Assembly: GCA_017860135.1 (NCBI GenBank)
Contig: JAFNAG010000009.1
Span: 1-32,368 of the forward strand
Origin: Acidobacteriota bacterium
Lineage (GTDB): Bacteria; Acidobacteriota; UBA6911
Direction: 5' to 3'
Length of the DNA stretch: 32,368 bases
The notes under the pieces are model-generated. The model worked only from the letters and a program-made list of their open reading frames with translations. It ran no database searches and was not told the origin of the DNA. Made by a program: the position numbers and the translations under genes. Positions 1-9,309 of the stretch are shown here, in pieces (the stretch's first letter is position 1; each line of letters starts with the position of its first letter).

Positions 1-519
1 CTGGTAACTCCGGCCCAGACCTTCCACACCGGCATCAAAAGAGCAGGAATCCATGCTGATGAACTGGCGCGACCGGAAAAGGCCTGACCCGGGGTGAGCC
101 TCGCCGCGGAACTTTCTCTGGATCCGGTACCAGATCTGCGGCAAGTCCCGGTAGGAACGCAGTTCTCTGCGCGCAAGGTCGGTGAACATCTCCTCGTGGG
201 ACATACCCAGGCAGAGGTCGCGGCCGCTCAAGCGCGACGGGGAGGCATTTCCGGGGGTGTCGCGGAGCACCTCTTCCTGCAACCGGCCTGCCATGTGAGT
301 GACCGGAAGAGAAAATTCCTGTGCGCCGACCTCCTCCATCTCCTGACGCAGGATGAGGGCGATCTTGCGGATTGTGCGTTGCCCCAGCGGAAGATATGTG
401 TAAATGCCCGGCGAAAGCTGGCGGATGAAACCGCCGCGAATCAGCAGGCGCTGTGACGGATGCTCTGCGTCGGCGGGATTGTCCCGCAACGTCGGAATGA
501 AGGTGCCGCTCCATCGCAT
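1..519 (-). CDS. proS: Proline--tRNA ligase, N-terminal part (gene runs off the left edge)
   Basis: Minus-frame translation from ATG at 519 reads MRWSGTFIPTLRDNPADAEHPSQRLLIRGGFIRQLSPGIYTYLPLGQRTIRKIALILRQEMEEVGAQEFSLPVTHMAGRLQEEVLRDTPGNA...LCLGMSHEEMFTDLARRELRSYRDLPQIWYRIQRKFRGEAHPGSGLFRSRQFISMDSCSFDA, typical of bacterial ProS. It is absent from the ORF track because it has no stop inside the window. Confidence 0.93.
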   Translation of the reverse strand, partial: MRWSGTFIPTLRDNPADAEHPSQRLLIRGGFIRQLSPGIYTYLPLGQRTIRKIALILRQEMEEVGAQEFSLPVTHMAGRLQEEVLRDTPGNASPSRLSGRDLCLGMSHEEMFTDLARRELRSYRDLPQIWYRIQRKFRGEAHPGSGLFRSRQFISMDSCSFDAGVEGLGRSYQ

Positions 520-714
520 GGATCACCCCCGGCTGGAAATGAATAAGGCATTTCCGACCCATTCTAGGGGAGTGTCGCCCGCAGTCAAGGGGCAACCCGA
601 TTCAGTCGCACCGTCAACGCGAACGTCGTGACGGATGCACCGCGATTCATTTGCTTCCGGCCGGCGGTAAGCTGGGGTAAACTACCATCCTGGTTTCCAG
701 GCATTCAAAATCTC

Positions 715-1986
715 ATGAGGTTGGCCGTGAAAATTCTTTTCGACGTGGATCCCGCAGTCGCCGACGCAATTGCGTCGGAAACTCGAAGACAGAACCAGAC
801 GCTCGAACTGATCGCTTCCGAGAACTTTGTCAGCGAAGCGGTGCTCGAAGCAACCGGGTCGGTCTTCACCAACAAGTACGCAGAAGGATATCCGGCAAAA
901 CGCTATTACGGAGGGTGTGAATTCGCCGATCAGGTTGAGACCCTGGCTCGGGAAAGAGCCATGAAGCTTTTCGGCGCGGAACACGTGAACGCACAGCCGC
1001 ACTCAGGATCACAGGCCAACATCGCGGTTTACATGACCGTCTGCAAGCCGGGCGACACGATCCTGGGCATGAGCCTGGCTCACGGCGGCCACCTGACGCA
1101 CGGGCATCCGCTGAACTTTTCGGGGAAGATGTACAATGTCAAGTCCTATGCTGTGCGTGCCGACACGGAACAGATCGATTACGATGAGCTTGCCGGACTC
1201 GCCGCAGAGCACAAGCCGCGCCTCATCGTATGCGGTGCAAGTGCCTACCCGCGCATCATCGATTTTGCGCGCATCGCGGAAATCGCGCGTTCTGTGAAGG
1301 CTGTCACGATGGCCGACATCGCCCATATTGCCGGGCTGGTCGCTGCCGGTCTGCACCCGAGCCCCTTTCCGCACATGGACTTCGTGACGACCACAACCCA
1401 TAAGACCCTGCGCGGGCCGCGCGGCGGCCTCATCATGTGCCGCCAGGAGTATGCGAAGGACCTAGACCGGGCCGTCTTTCCGGGCACACAGGGAGGGCCG
1501 CTGGTGCATGTAATCGCAGCCAAGGCCGTGTGCCTTTGGGAAGCGCTGCAGCCTGGATTTGTCCCGTACCAGCGCCAGATCCTGGCCAATGCCAGTGCTT
1601 TGGCCAGGACTCTCCTCGAAGAGGGATTCCGGCTCGTGTCGGGAGGGACCGACAACCATTTGATGCTGGTGGATGTGTTCAGCAGGGGTGTGACCGGCAA
1701 AGATGCCGAGCAGGCGCTGGAAAGAGCCAACATCACAGTCAACAAAAACGCCATCCCATTCGACAAGAACCCGCCGATGGTGGCGAGTGGGATCCGAATC
1801 GGCACGCCGGCGATTACGAGCCGCGGCCTTAAGGAGGAGGAGATGACAGAGATCGGGCGCCTGATCAGCCGCGTCCTTCGCGCTCCGGCGGATGGCACGG
1901 TACAGCAGCAGGTGCGCCAGGCGGTGCTGGCGCTCACCGCGAAATTCCCGCTCTACGCCGCGAGAATGGCAGCTTCAGGCGTGTGA
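715..1986 (+). CDS. glyA: Serine hydroxymethyltransferase
   Basis: [43 protein letters not shown] and [14 protein letters not shown] (PLP-lysine region). ORF track starts at 628; the ATG at 715 fits family length better. Confidence 0.96.
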   Translation: MRLAVKILFDVDPAVADAIASETRRQNQTLELIASENFVSEAVLEATGSVFTNKYAEGYPAKRYYGGCEFADQVETLARERAMKLFGAEHVNAQPHSGSQANIAVYMTVCKPGDTILGMSLAHGGHLTHGHPLNFSGKMYNVKSYAVRADTEQIDYDELAGLAAEHKPRLIVCGASAYPRIIDFARIAEIARSVKAVTMADIAHIAGLVAAGLHPSPFPHMDFVTTTTHKTLRGPRGGLIMCRQEYAKDLDRAVFPGTQGGPLVHVIAAKAVCLWEALQPGFVPYQRQILANASALARTLLEEGFRLVSGGTDNHLMLVDVFSRGVTGKDAEQALERANITVNKNAIPFDKNPPMVASGIRIGTPAITSRGLKEEEMTEIGRLISRVLRAPADGTVQQQVRQAVLALTAKFPLYAARMAASGV

Positions 1987-2100
1987 CCTGCCGGCGGCGC
2001 ATCCCCCGGGCGGTGGCGCGAAATCGCCGTTGTCTCCGGGGCTGAGACGACTGCAGACCGCCCGTGGTCCACTTCTCTGATTTCACGGTCCGATATCCCG

Positions 2101-4059
2101 ATGATTCCGGCCGATCAATTGAGCGAAATCCTGGGTCCTTCCGGTCCGATCGCCCGAATGCACCCGAATTACGAGTTCCGGTCCGGACAGATCCGGATGG
2201 CACAGGCGGTGGCTGACGCCATCGGCACGCGATATCATCTGTGTGTGGAAGCCGGCACCGGAACCGGCAAGACTCTCGCCTACCTTCTGCCGTGTATTCA
2301 CAGCAGCGGGCGTGTGATCATCTCCACGGGCACTAAAAACCTGCAGGACCAGATTTTTTTCAAGGACGTCCCCTTTCTGGAGGAAGCGCTCGACCGCAAG
2401 ATCTCCGCCTGCTATCTGAAGGGACGAAGCAATTACCTGTGTCTTAAAAAGCTTGCCGGGATTGATGAGGGGGGATGGCTGTTCTCACGCCAGGATCCCG
2501 AATATCTCAGATCCATCCGTGCATGGTCCCGAGTGACGGAAACCGGCGATCGTGCCGAATTGAAGGACCTGCCTGAAGATCTCCTGCTCTGGCACTTTCT
2601 CGAGGCCAGTCGCGAGACGTGCACCGGCCAGAAGTGTCCCGACTTCGATGCGTGTTTCGTGACCCGCGTGCGGCAGCGCGCATTGGAATCGGATATCGTC
2701 ATCGTCAATCACCATCTGTTCTTTGCAGACCTGGCATTGCGCCAGGGGGATTTCGGGGCCGTACTGCCCGACTATTCGGCGGTCGTCTTCGATGAGGCGC
2801 ACGAACTTGAAAATGTCGCCACCCAGTATTTCGGCACCATGGTCAGCAGTTACCGCCTGGACGAATTCGCCCGCGACTGCTCGCGCACGCTGGACGACCT
2901 GGGCTCACCCTCCGATTTTATCCGGGAACAGGTTGCGAGATTGCTGGCAAGCGCGGGAGAATTCTTCGGCGCGTTCCGTGGCCGTGAGGGACGGTATCCA
3001 CTCCGTGAGCTTGGCTCCGACCTGGAAATGCGCCGCGGTCCCCAATCTGGAACGGTTCCGGCCGACCCGTATCGAAGGCTCCGCACCCACCTTACGACGG
3101 TGGGATCCGCCCTGGAGGGCATGCCGGTTCAGAGCGATGCGGTCGATTCGCTCCAGCGGCGGTGCCAAGAACTACATGATGAACTGGTCGCGATTCTGGA
3201 ATCCGCCTCTACCGAACATGTCTACTGGTATGATGTGCGCGGCAAGGGCGTCTTCCTGTGGGCCTCCCCGATCCGGGTGTCTTCGATCCTGGCAGACCGC
3301 CTGTTCGGGGAGGTGAATACCGTGGTTTTGACTTCGGCGACACTGTCGACCGGCGGCACCTTTGATTTCATCCGCTCCCGGCTCGGCCTGCGGGAGTGCC
3401 GCGAATTGATCGTGGATTCGCATTTCGATTTCAAAGAGCAGGCGGTTTTTTATGTGCCGATGGATATACCTGAACCGCGTGAGGAAGGGTGGGCGGCCTG
3501 TGCCTGCGACGAGATCGAGAGGATTCTCGAGGCGAGCCGGGGCTGTGCATTCGTCCTGTTCACAAGCATATCCCAGATGGAAACCATATACGGCGTGCTG
3601 CGGTCACGATTGCCATACCCTCTGTTTATGCAGGGGGAGGGGAGCAAGAGCGGCCTGCTGGAGAAATTCCGAAGCACTCCTCATGCGGTTCTGTTCGCCA
3701 CCTCCAGTTTCTGGCAGGGCGTGGACGTGCAGGGAGAGCAATTGAGTTGCGTCATCATCGACAAGCTCCCGTTCTCCGTTCCGAGCGACCCGCTGGTTGC
3801 GGCGCGCATCAGGCACCTGAATGAAAGCGGTAGCAATGCATTTTATGAATATCAGATCCCTGAAGCCATTATTCTCCTGAAGCAGGGATTGGGTAGGTTG
3901 ATACGCAACCGGGCGGATCGAGGCATCCTGGCCCTGCTCGACAAGCGGATTGCAACGAGAAGCTACGGGAAGTACTTCCTCCGCAGCCTGCCGCCCGCTC
4001 CTGTGACGCGCAACATAGCGGATCTTCGAAACTTTCTGCACCGCGATCCATCTTCATGA
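2101..4059 (+). CDS. dinG: ATP-dependent DNA helicase, DinG/XPD-like (Fe-S cluster type)
   Basis: Walker A CVEAGTGTGKT, DEAH box VVFDEAHELENVA, four-Cys cluster (CLKK...CTGQKCPDFDAC), C-terminal QGLGRLIRNRADRG. Confidence 0.88.
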   Translation: MIPADQLSEILGPSGPIARMHPNYEFRSGQIRMAQAVADAIGTRYHLCVEAGTGTGKTLAYLLPCIHSSGRVIISTGTKNLQDQIFFKDVPFLEEALDRKISACYLKGRSNYLCLKKLAGIDEGGWLFSRQDPEYLRSIRAWSRVTETGDRAELKDLPEDLLLWHFLEASRETCTGQKCPDFDACFVTRVRQRALESDIVIVNHHLFFADLALRQGDFGAVLPDYSAVVFDEAHELENVATQYFGTMVSSYRLDEFARDCSRTLDDLGSPSDFIREQVARLLASAGEFFGAFRGREGRYPLRELGSDLEMRRGPQSGTVPADPYRRLRTHLTTVGSALEGMPVQSDAVDSLQRRCQELHDELVAILESASTEHVYWYDVRGKGVFLWASPIRVSSILADRLFGEVNTVVLTSATLSTGGTFDFIRSRLGLRECRELIVDSHFDFKEQAVFYVPMDIPEPREEGWAACACDEIERILEASRGCAFVLFTSISQMETIYGVLRSRLPYPLFMQGEGSKSGLLEKFRSTPHAVLFATSSFWQGVDVQGEQLSCVIIDKLPFSVPSDPLVAARIRHLNESGSNAFYEYQIPEAIILLKQGLGRLIRNRADRGILALLDKRIATRSYGKYFLRSLPPAPVTRNIADLRNFLHRDPSS

Positions 4060-4110
4060 GTGGATGCAAGGAAACACAGGAAAATCCATGGGAGCCCGGG
4101 GCTTAGTTTG

Positions 4111-4140
4111 TTGACACGCCGTCCAGGCAGGTCATACAAT
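4111..4140 (+). promoter_or_regulatory. Predicted sigma-70 promoter upstream of the TPR gene (TTGACA-N18-TACAAT)
   Basis: Consensus -35 TTGACA at 4111-4116 and TACAAT at 4135-4140, about 60 nt before the ATG at 4200. Confidence 0.5.
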
Positions 4141-4199
4141 GCAGCCCTGAAGAATTGTAGGCCCCTAGTTCTCATATGTAGGCGATGCAAGGAGGTAAT

Positions 4200-5207
4200 A
4201 TGTGCAGCCTTTTTCGTAGGTTTGGCCTGTTTCTGATTCTACCCCTGGTCTTTGGTCTCACGTTTTCGGTGGCCGCTTTCTCCCAGAATCGCATTCTGGG
4301 AGGAAAAGTCACCAACGACAAAGGCGAAACCGTCGTGAACTGCAAGATCCAGATTCTTGGAGTCGGCAGCAAGCGGGAGTTGACCACCAAGACGGACAAA
4401 AAGGGTGAGTGGATTTACATGAACATCCCGACTGGGACTTATAACGTGGTGGCTCGTGCAGATGGTTACTCTCCGGGTTTCCAGGCGAATGTCCAGCCCG
4501 GGCTTTCCTACACCGCCGTCAACATCACCTTGACCCCGGGAGATCCGAACCAGAAGCTCGCCTTCGAACTGACCCCGGAAGAGCAGGAGAAGCTCAGGAA
4601 AGAGATGGAGAAGCAGAAAGAGCGCGGCAAGATGGCGGGCGAAATCAAGGCTGCCTTTGAGGCTGGTCTGGCGCTGTCCGGACAGGGCAAATATGCAGAG
4701 GCGATTGTCGAGTTCAACAAAGCACTCGAGAAGGCTCCCGACGAAGTTTATGTGCTCGCGAATCTCGCCGACGCGTACTTCAAGAACGGGCAGAACCAGG
4801 AAGCGCTGGACACGTATCAGAAAGCCATCGCCTTGAAACCGGACGATGCCGCACTGGTGACGAACCAGGGCGTCGTCCTTGGGAAAATGGGCAAGACGGA
4901 GGAATCCAAGGCGGCTTTCCAGAAGGCGGCGTCGCTCGACCCGGGCGCGGCTGCCCAGAATTTCTACAATCTCGGCGCCACCATGGTGAACAGCGGGCAG
5001 GCGAAAGATGCGGCTGAGGCTTTCCGGCAGGCGATCAAGGCGGATGCCAGTTATGCTGAGGCCTACTATCAGCTGGGCCTCTGCCTGTCCGGGGATCCCG
5101 GCACCATCGGTGAAGCCTTGCAGATGCTCCAGAAATACCTCTCCATCGGCAAGGATCCCACCAACCTCGAAGTCGCCAAACAGCTCATCGCTACTCTGAA
5201 GAAGTGA
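4200..5207 (+). CDS. Secreted protein with carboxypeptidase-regulatory-like domain plus TPR repeats
   Basis: Signal peptide-like N-terminus MCSLFRRFGLFLILPLVFGLTFSVAAFSQ; GGKVTNDKGETVVNCKIQIL...; TPR units (AIVEFNKALEKAPDEVYVLANLADAYFKNGQNQEALDTYQKAIALKPDD). RBS GGAGG 6 nt before ATG 4200. Confidence 0.85.
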   Translation: MCSLFRRFGLFLILPLVFGLTFSVAAFSQNRILGGKVTNDKGETVVNCKIQILGVGSKRELTTKTDKKGEWIYMNIPTGTYNVVARADGYSPGFQANVQPGLSYTAVNITLTPGDPNQKLAFELTPEEQEKLRKEMEKQKERGKMAGEIKAAFEAGLALSGQGKYAEAIVEFNKALEKAPDEVYVLANLADAYFKNGQNQEALDTYQKAIALKPDDAALVTNQGVVLGKMGKTEESKAAFQKAASLDPGAAAQNFYNLGATMVNSGQAKDAAEAFRQAIKADASYAEAYYQLGLCLSGDPGTIGEALQMLQKYLSIGKDPTNLEVAKQLIATLKK

Positions 5208-5314
5208 TTGCAGGCTGGAAAAGGGTTGGGCGGAGCGCATGAACGGGTCCGCCCGATCCTTTGCATGGCTGGTGAGATCCTTCATCAGGCAGGGTATGAT
5301 TCAGATCTGAGGCG

Positions 5315-6028
5315 CTAACTCCTGAAAAAACTCTCCGCACGCCGGCAGCCAACATCCGCCAGGCTCTGCAAAGCCGCCCAGGAAGCTTCCGCCACCATCG
5401 GAGTTCGATCCTTCGTGAGCTCATAGATCCTGTCGAGGATCATTTCCGAGATCTCATTCGGTCTGTGCCAGAAGGCCACTGACAACTCCGCCAGCGCCTG
5501 CGCGCGGATTTCCTGATTGCGATGTCCGGTCAGTTCCACCAGCGCCTCAAGCGATCGGGTTCCGCCCTGCTGGGCAATTGCGCCCAGCGATTCCACGATC
5601 CATTTCAGCATGCGCAACTGCGAAGGCGCGTCGCTGCTCTTTAAGATCGGCAGGAAAAACTCAACGGCAGCATCGTCGCCGATCGCTCCGATCGCCTCGA
5701 TCACGGCAATAAGGAATTCCTGCGATCCGAATCCTTTTACCTTCTGGGCTTTCAGGAATGCCTTCTTGAGATAATCCAGGAACTCCTGATTACCCATGGC
5801 TCCCATCGCATATGCGGCAAACTCGCAGCGCTTGACGTCGGCTTGAGCCAGCATGTTGATCAGAGGGGATATGAACCGGGGATCACGCAGGACACCCAAA
5901 CGGGGAATGATCTCGAAGAGTTCTTCGACACTCCCTGATTCCATGATCAGGAGGCAATCCTGAATGATTTCCTCAGAGAAACGGCAGTGCTTCCTGGAAG
6001 ATATGTTATTCACCGGGACAACATCCAA
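5315..6028 (-). CDS. HEAT-repeat domain protein
   Basis: 237-aa ORF with repeated helical units (LRDPRFISPLINMLAQADVKRCEFAAYAMGAMGNQEFLDYL...; LEALVELTGHRNQEIRAQALAELS). Confidence 0.75.
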   Translation of the reverse strand: MDVVPVNNISSRKHCRFSEEIIQDCLLIMESGSVEELFEIIPRLGVLRDPRFISPLINMLAQADVKRCEFAAYAMGAMGNQEFLDYLKKAFLKAQKVKGFGSQEFLIAVIEAIGAIGDDAAVEFFLPILKSSDAPSQLRMLKWIVESLGAIAQQGGTRSLEALVELTGHRNQEIRAQALAELSVAFWHRPNEISEMILDRIYELTKDRTPMVAEASWAALQSLADVGCRRAESFFRS

Positions 6029-6176
6029 AGCAATCGCAAAAAGATGTCCAACAAAGACCTGATTTCCCCGGCCATTATAAGAGCGATCGGCTCCAATTCA
6101 AGAGGGAAATCGCATTGCACGTCCCCCGCGGGGAGGCATGACCTGCCAGAGCCGCCTGAAAACCATCGGTATCATC

Positions 6177-6437
6177 TTACGCCGGGCGGTCGAGATGTTT
6201 CCGCCGGCATTCCTCGGAGCAGAAGAACAAATCACCGTCCCCCTGTTTCACCCGGAGCGCCAGCCTGGGATCCATGTACATGCCGCAGCAGGGATCCTTC
6301 ACCATTTTTTGCGGCTGCTCGGGATCGGAGGCCGGTGGCGAAGACTTGCCGGTCCTGGCCAGAACGATGCGGAAGGCCCGGAGCAGCATCCACAGCCCCC
6401 AGAGAACGGCAAGGACTCGCAATAAAAACGAGAACAT
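6177..6437 (-). CDS. Small membrane-anchored protein with TRASH/YHS-like metal-binding motif
   Basis: N-terminal TM helix MFSFLLRVLAVLWGLWMLLRAF, then DPCCGMYMDPRLALRVKQGDGDLFFCSEECRRKHL (Cys pattern of PP0621/TRASH-type proteins). Confidence 0.7.
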   Translation of the reverse strand: MFSFLLRVLAVLWGLWMLLRAFRIVLARTGKSSPPASDPEQPQKMVKDPCCGMYMDPRLALRVKQGDGDLFFCSEECRRKHLDRPA

Positions 6438-6655
6438 GTCTCACCGGGAATCGGAAGGAGCGTTCCAGGTGCCGGACACCTACTTTGCCGGCACCGGCAC
6501 CAATGTTATGCATGTTCCGGTACAGGAATCAAGCACGCTTCGTCTCTCCGGCTGCAGAGAGTGCCGATGGATGGGCAATCCTGCCTTATCGGGCATGAGG
6601 AGGCACTTTGATGCGAGACCGGCTTCCATCCGGTCACTGTGCCCGACCTCACCTG

Positions 6656-7345
6656 CTAAAAACGACGCCGGAGATCAGAGAATGCATGCAGTTCGATCAG
6701 GCCCGGGTGGCTCATGGACTCTTCATTCTCGAGCGTCCAGGTATGTTCGTGGGGAATGAAGACCGCGCTCATGCCCGCTGCCAGGGCGGGATTGATGTCC
6801 GAGCGCGGGCTGTTGCCGATCATCCAGGTTCGGATTGGATTCAAACGAAGACGTTCGAGAAGCATCGAATACGCCTGGGAGTTCTTTTCAGCCAGGATTT
6901 CGACGCCGAGAAAATAGCCGCGCAGGTTTGAGTCGCTGATCTTGCGTTCCTGTTCTTGCAGGTCTCCCTTCGTGACCAGGTACAACATGTGGCGGCCCGA
7001 CAGATATTCGAGTGTCTCCGGAACCTCCGGGAAGATTTCAACGGGATGACGGAGGATTGCCAGGGAAAGCTGTTCCACCTTCTCCGGAAGCACCGGGTCG
7101 GCATTGGCGGGCAGGAATCTCCGGAATGTATCTACCAGTGAACGGGTAAAGTTCACGGTGCCGTAGCCGCTGAACGGGATCCGTTGCCGTTCGGTTTCAT
7201 CCAGGACGGCTCTGAAGCGGCTTGCATCCGCGCCGGTCTTCTCCAGCAGCGCCAGAACCTCCCGAATCACACGCTCGTAGTAGATGTTGTTTTCCCAGAG
7301 GGTGTCGTCGGCGTCGATGAGCAGGTTTTGCGCTCTCTCGATCAA
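6656..7345 (-). CDS. HAD-superfamily hydrolase
   Basis: Motif I LLIDADDTLWENN; LYLVTKGD; motif IV-like MIGNSPRSDINPALAAGM. Confidence 0.85.
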   Translation of the reverse strand: MIERAQNLLIDADDTLWENNIYYERVIREVLALLEKTGADASRFRAVLDETERQRIPFSGYGTVNFTRSLVDTFRRFLPANADPVLPEKVEQLSLAILRHPVEIFPEVPETLEYLSGRHMLYLVTKGDLQEQERKISDSNLRGYFLGVEILAEKNSQAYSMLLERLRLNPIRTWMIGNSPRSDINPALAAGMSAVFIPHEHTWTLENEESMSHPGLIELHAFSDLRRRF

Positions 7346-7494
7346 TGGGCCTCCCTTGAGTAGAAAAGGAGGTTACCCGAAAGAATCCAGAATGACAATT
7401 GCCGAAAAGCCGGCGACGGATTACGAATCTTGCGCAACTCCCGCCCCGATTCATGTGATTTGTGACTTTTGTGGCGCGCATTTGGAGTTGTGAT

Positions 7495-7968
7495 TCAGAT
7501 AGAGTTGCGTGACCGGAAAGCAGAGGGCCAGCGGCTGTCGAGGATGAGGGTTACAGGCCCTGAGTTGACCAATTCCACTTCCATCTCCGCCTGAAACCGG
7601 CCGCACTGCACGTCCGGAATCCACGTTCGGGCAATGCTGACAAAGTCTTCATAAAGGGCTTGTGCCGCTGAGGGAGGAGCCGCGTCGGAATAGGAGGGCC
7701 GCCGGCCTTTGCGGCAGTCCCCGTATAGTGTGAACTGGGAGACTACAAGGAGTTGCCCGCCGATGTCCAGCAGGCCCAGGTTCAGGCGCCCGGCCTCGTC
7801 ATCGAAGATCCGGAGTTCCACGATCTTTCTTGCCATCCACTCAAGATCGTGCGCGGAATCCTCCCGTCCGAAGGCCACGAGCGCGAGGATTCCCCTGCCG
7901 ATGCTGGCGATCTCCGAGTCTCCCACCTTCACGCGGCCCCTGTCGACCCTTTGAATGACGGCTCGCAT
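7495..7968 (-). CDS. dtd: D-aminoacyl-tRNA deacylase
   Basis: MRAVIQRVDRGRVKVGDSEIASIGRGILALVAFGREDSAHDLEWMARKIVELRIFDDE...GGQLLVVSQFTLYGDCRKGRRPSYSDAAPP. Start moved from 8046 to the internal Met at 7968. Confidence 0.95.
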   Translation of the reverse strand: MRAVIQRVDRGRVKVGDSEIASIGRGILALVAFGREDSAHDLEWMARKIVELRIFDDEAGRLNLGLLDIGGQLLVVSQFTLYGDCRKGRRPSYSDAAPPSAAQALYEDFVSIARTWIPDVQCGRFQAEMEVELVNSGPVTLILDSRWPSAFRSRNSI

Positions 7969-8201
7969 GTCGGCCTTGTCCCCGGAATACTGCGGTTTAG
8001 ACGGCTGCAGAGCGGATTGTACGCCAGACGACTCCGCACGCGTCATCCGGAGCCGCTTCCGTCAGGAGGCGGCAGTTCCGATCCGCCGGCATACCCCCCC
8101 GATCCCTGACGGTCGCGGCTCCGGACAGCCTGGGAATCCTGCTGTATGCGCTGCGACCATGCATATCATCTTCTGAAGCGCCGCTCCCGGCCTGCCATGC
8201 G

Positions 8202-8230
8202 TTGACAGCAAGAGGGGAGTCGAGTATAGT
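8202..8230 (+). promoter_or_regulatory. Predicted strong sigma-70 promoter (TTGACA-N17-TATAGT)
   Basis: Consensus -35 at 8202-8207, exact 17-nt spacer, -10 TATAGT at 8225-8230; about 130 nt upstream of the zinc-ribbon coiled-coil gene. Confidence 0.6.
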
Positions 8231-8356
8231 ACCATTCCCATTGACGATGTTGATACAAATGCTGTCGCGATCCCGTCAGAAATACCCTGGTGGTCAGGCA
8301 GGCCCTGGGCAGCTGGGAAGGGCCTCTTCCGCCACGCGTCAGATTGCGGAGGGGGC

Positions 8357-9079
8357 TTGCAGGTGAATGCCGATCTCCGCAACTTGATCAGCCTGCAAGA
8401 TATAGACCAAAAAATCGCCAGTCTGAAAAAACATATCTCCGAGGTTCCAGATAAGGTCCGCACGTTGCATGAGGAGTTGGTGCGGCTGATCCAGGCCCAT
8501 CAGGCGCGCGTGGGGCTGAATCAGGACCTGGCAAAGCAGCGTCGCGCCCGTGAGAGTGACGTGGACATGATGCGCACGAAGCTCTCTCGCCTTAAAGATC
8601 AGCTGATGACGGTGAAGACTAACCGGGAGTACACCGTCATGCTTCATGAAATCGAGTCAGGCGAGGAGCAGATACGCGTCGCCGAAGATGGGATCCTGGA
8701 TGTCATGGAGCAAATGGAAGCGATGGAAGGGGACCTGGCAGACTCGGACAGAGCCCTCGCAATCCGAAAGGAAGAACTCGACCGGGAAATCAAGAATGCG
8801 GAAAACGCTGCTCCCCTGATGGAGTCCGAAGTGGCCAGGCTGGGACAGGTGAAAACCGATTTGGAAGCCATCATTGGCGCGGATCTTCTGGGGCGCTATC
8901 ACCGGATCGCAGACGCGCGCAAAGGGATCGCTTTGGCGGAGGCTAAAAACGAGCTTTGCTCGGCCTGCCATGTCCGAATTCGTCCGCAGGTGTATGCCGA
9001 GCTGCTCCGCACGGATGAAATCCATGTTTGCGACAGCTGCTCGCGCATTCTGTTCCTCAGGGAAGGGGATAAGGCATAG
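8357..9079 (+). CDS. Coiled-coil protein with C-terminal C4-type zinc ribbon (DUF164/CT398-like)
   Basis: NADLRNLISLQDIDQKIASLKKHISEVP..., coiled coil, then CSACHVRIRPQVYAELLRTDEIHVCDSCSRILF. Start is TTG 8357 or GTG 8363. Confidence 0.85.
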   Translation: MQVNADLRNLISLQDIDQKIASLKKHISEVPDKVRTLHEELVRLIQAHQARVGLNQDLAKQRRARESDVDMMRTKLSRLKDQLMTVKTNREYTVMLHEIESGEEQIRVAEDGILDVMEQMEAMEGDLADSDRALAIRKEELDREIKNAENAAPLMESEVARLGQVKTDLEAIIGADLLGRYHRIADARKGIALAEAKNELCSACHVRIRPQVYAELLRTDEIHVCDSCSRILFLREGDKA

Positions 9080-9309
9080 ATGCCGGCGTCAGAAGGGGGT
9101 AATCGCAGCGGGAAGAACGCTCCGATCCGGCCGTCAGCACCCACAGTTCCAGTGAGCCTGGAAATCCAGAGCGCCGGCACGAGGTGCTCCGGCGGCTCCT
9201 CCCTGATCCCGTTTCCCGCGCTGTAGCTTCCGCGAAGCGCGGGCCGCCGGCCCCGCCCCCTGACCTTTTTTTGGCAAAGAATTGGCAATCGCCGCCCGTT
9301 CGCGGCACA

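Noticed and set aside
1245-1937. 230-aa minus-strand ORF within glyA
   Set aside because: Shadow ORF; glyA is strongly supported on the plus strand.
2245-2275. Repeat-like GCCGGCACCGGAACCGGCAAGAC
   Set aside because: It encodes the Walker A motif GTGTGKT of the DinG-like helicase, so protein constraint explains it.
4239-5285. 348-aa minus-strand ORF opposite the TPR gene
   Set aside because: Antisense to a clear signal-peptide/TPR protein with its own RBS and promoter; its sequence has no recognisable domain and reflects GC-rich codon bias.
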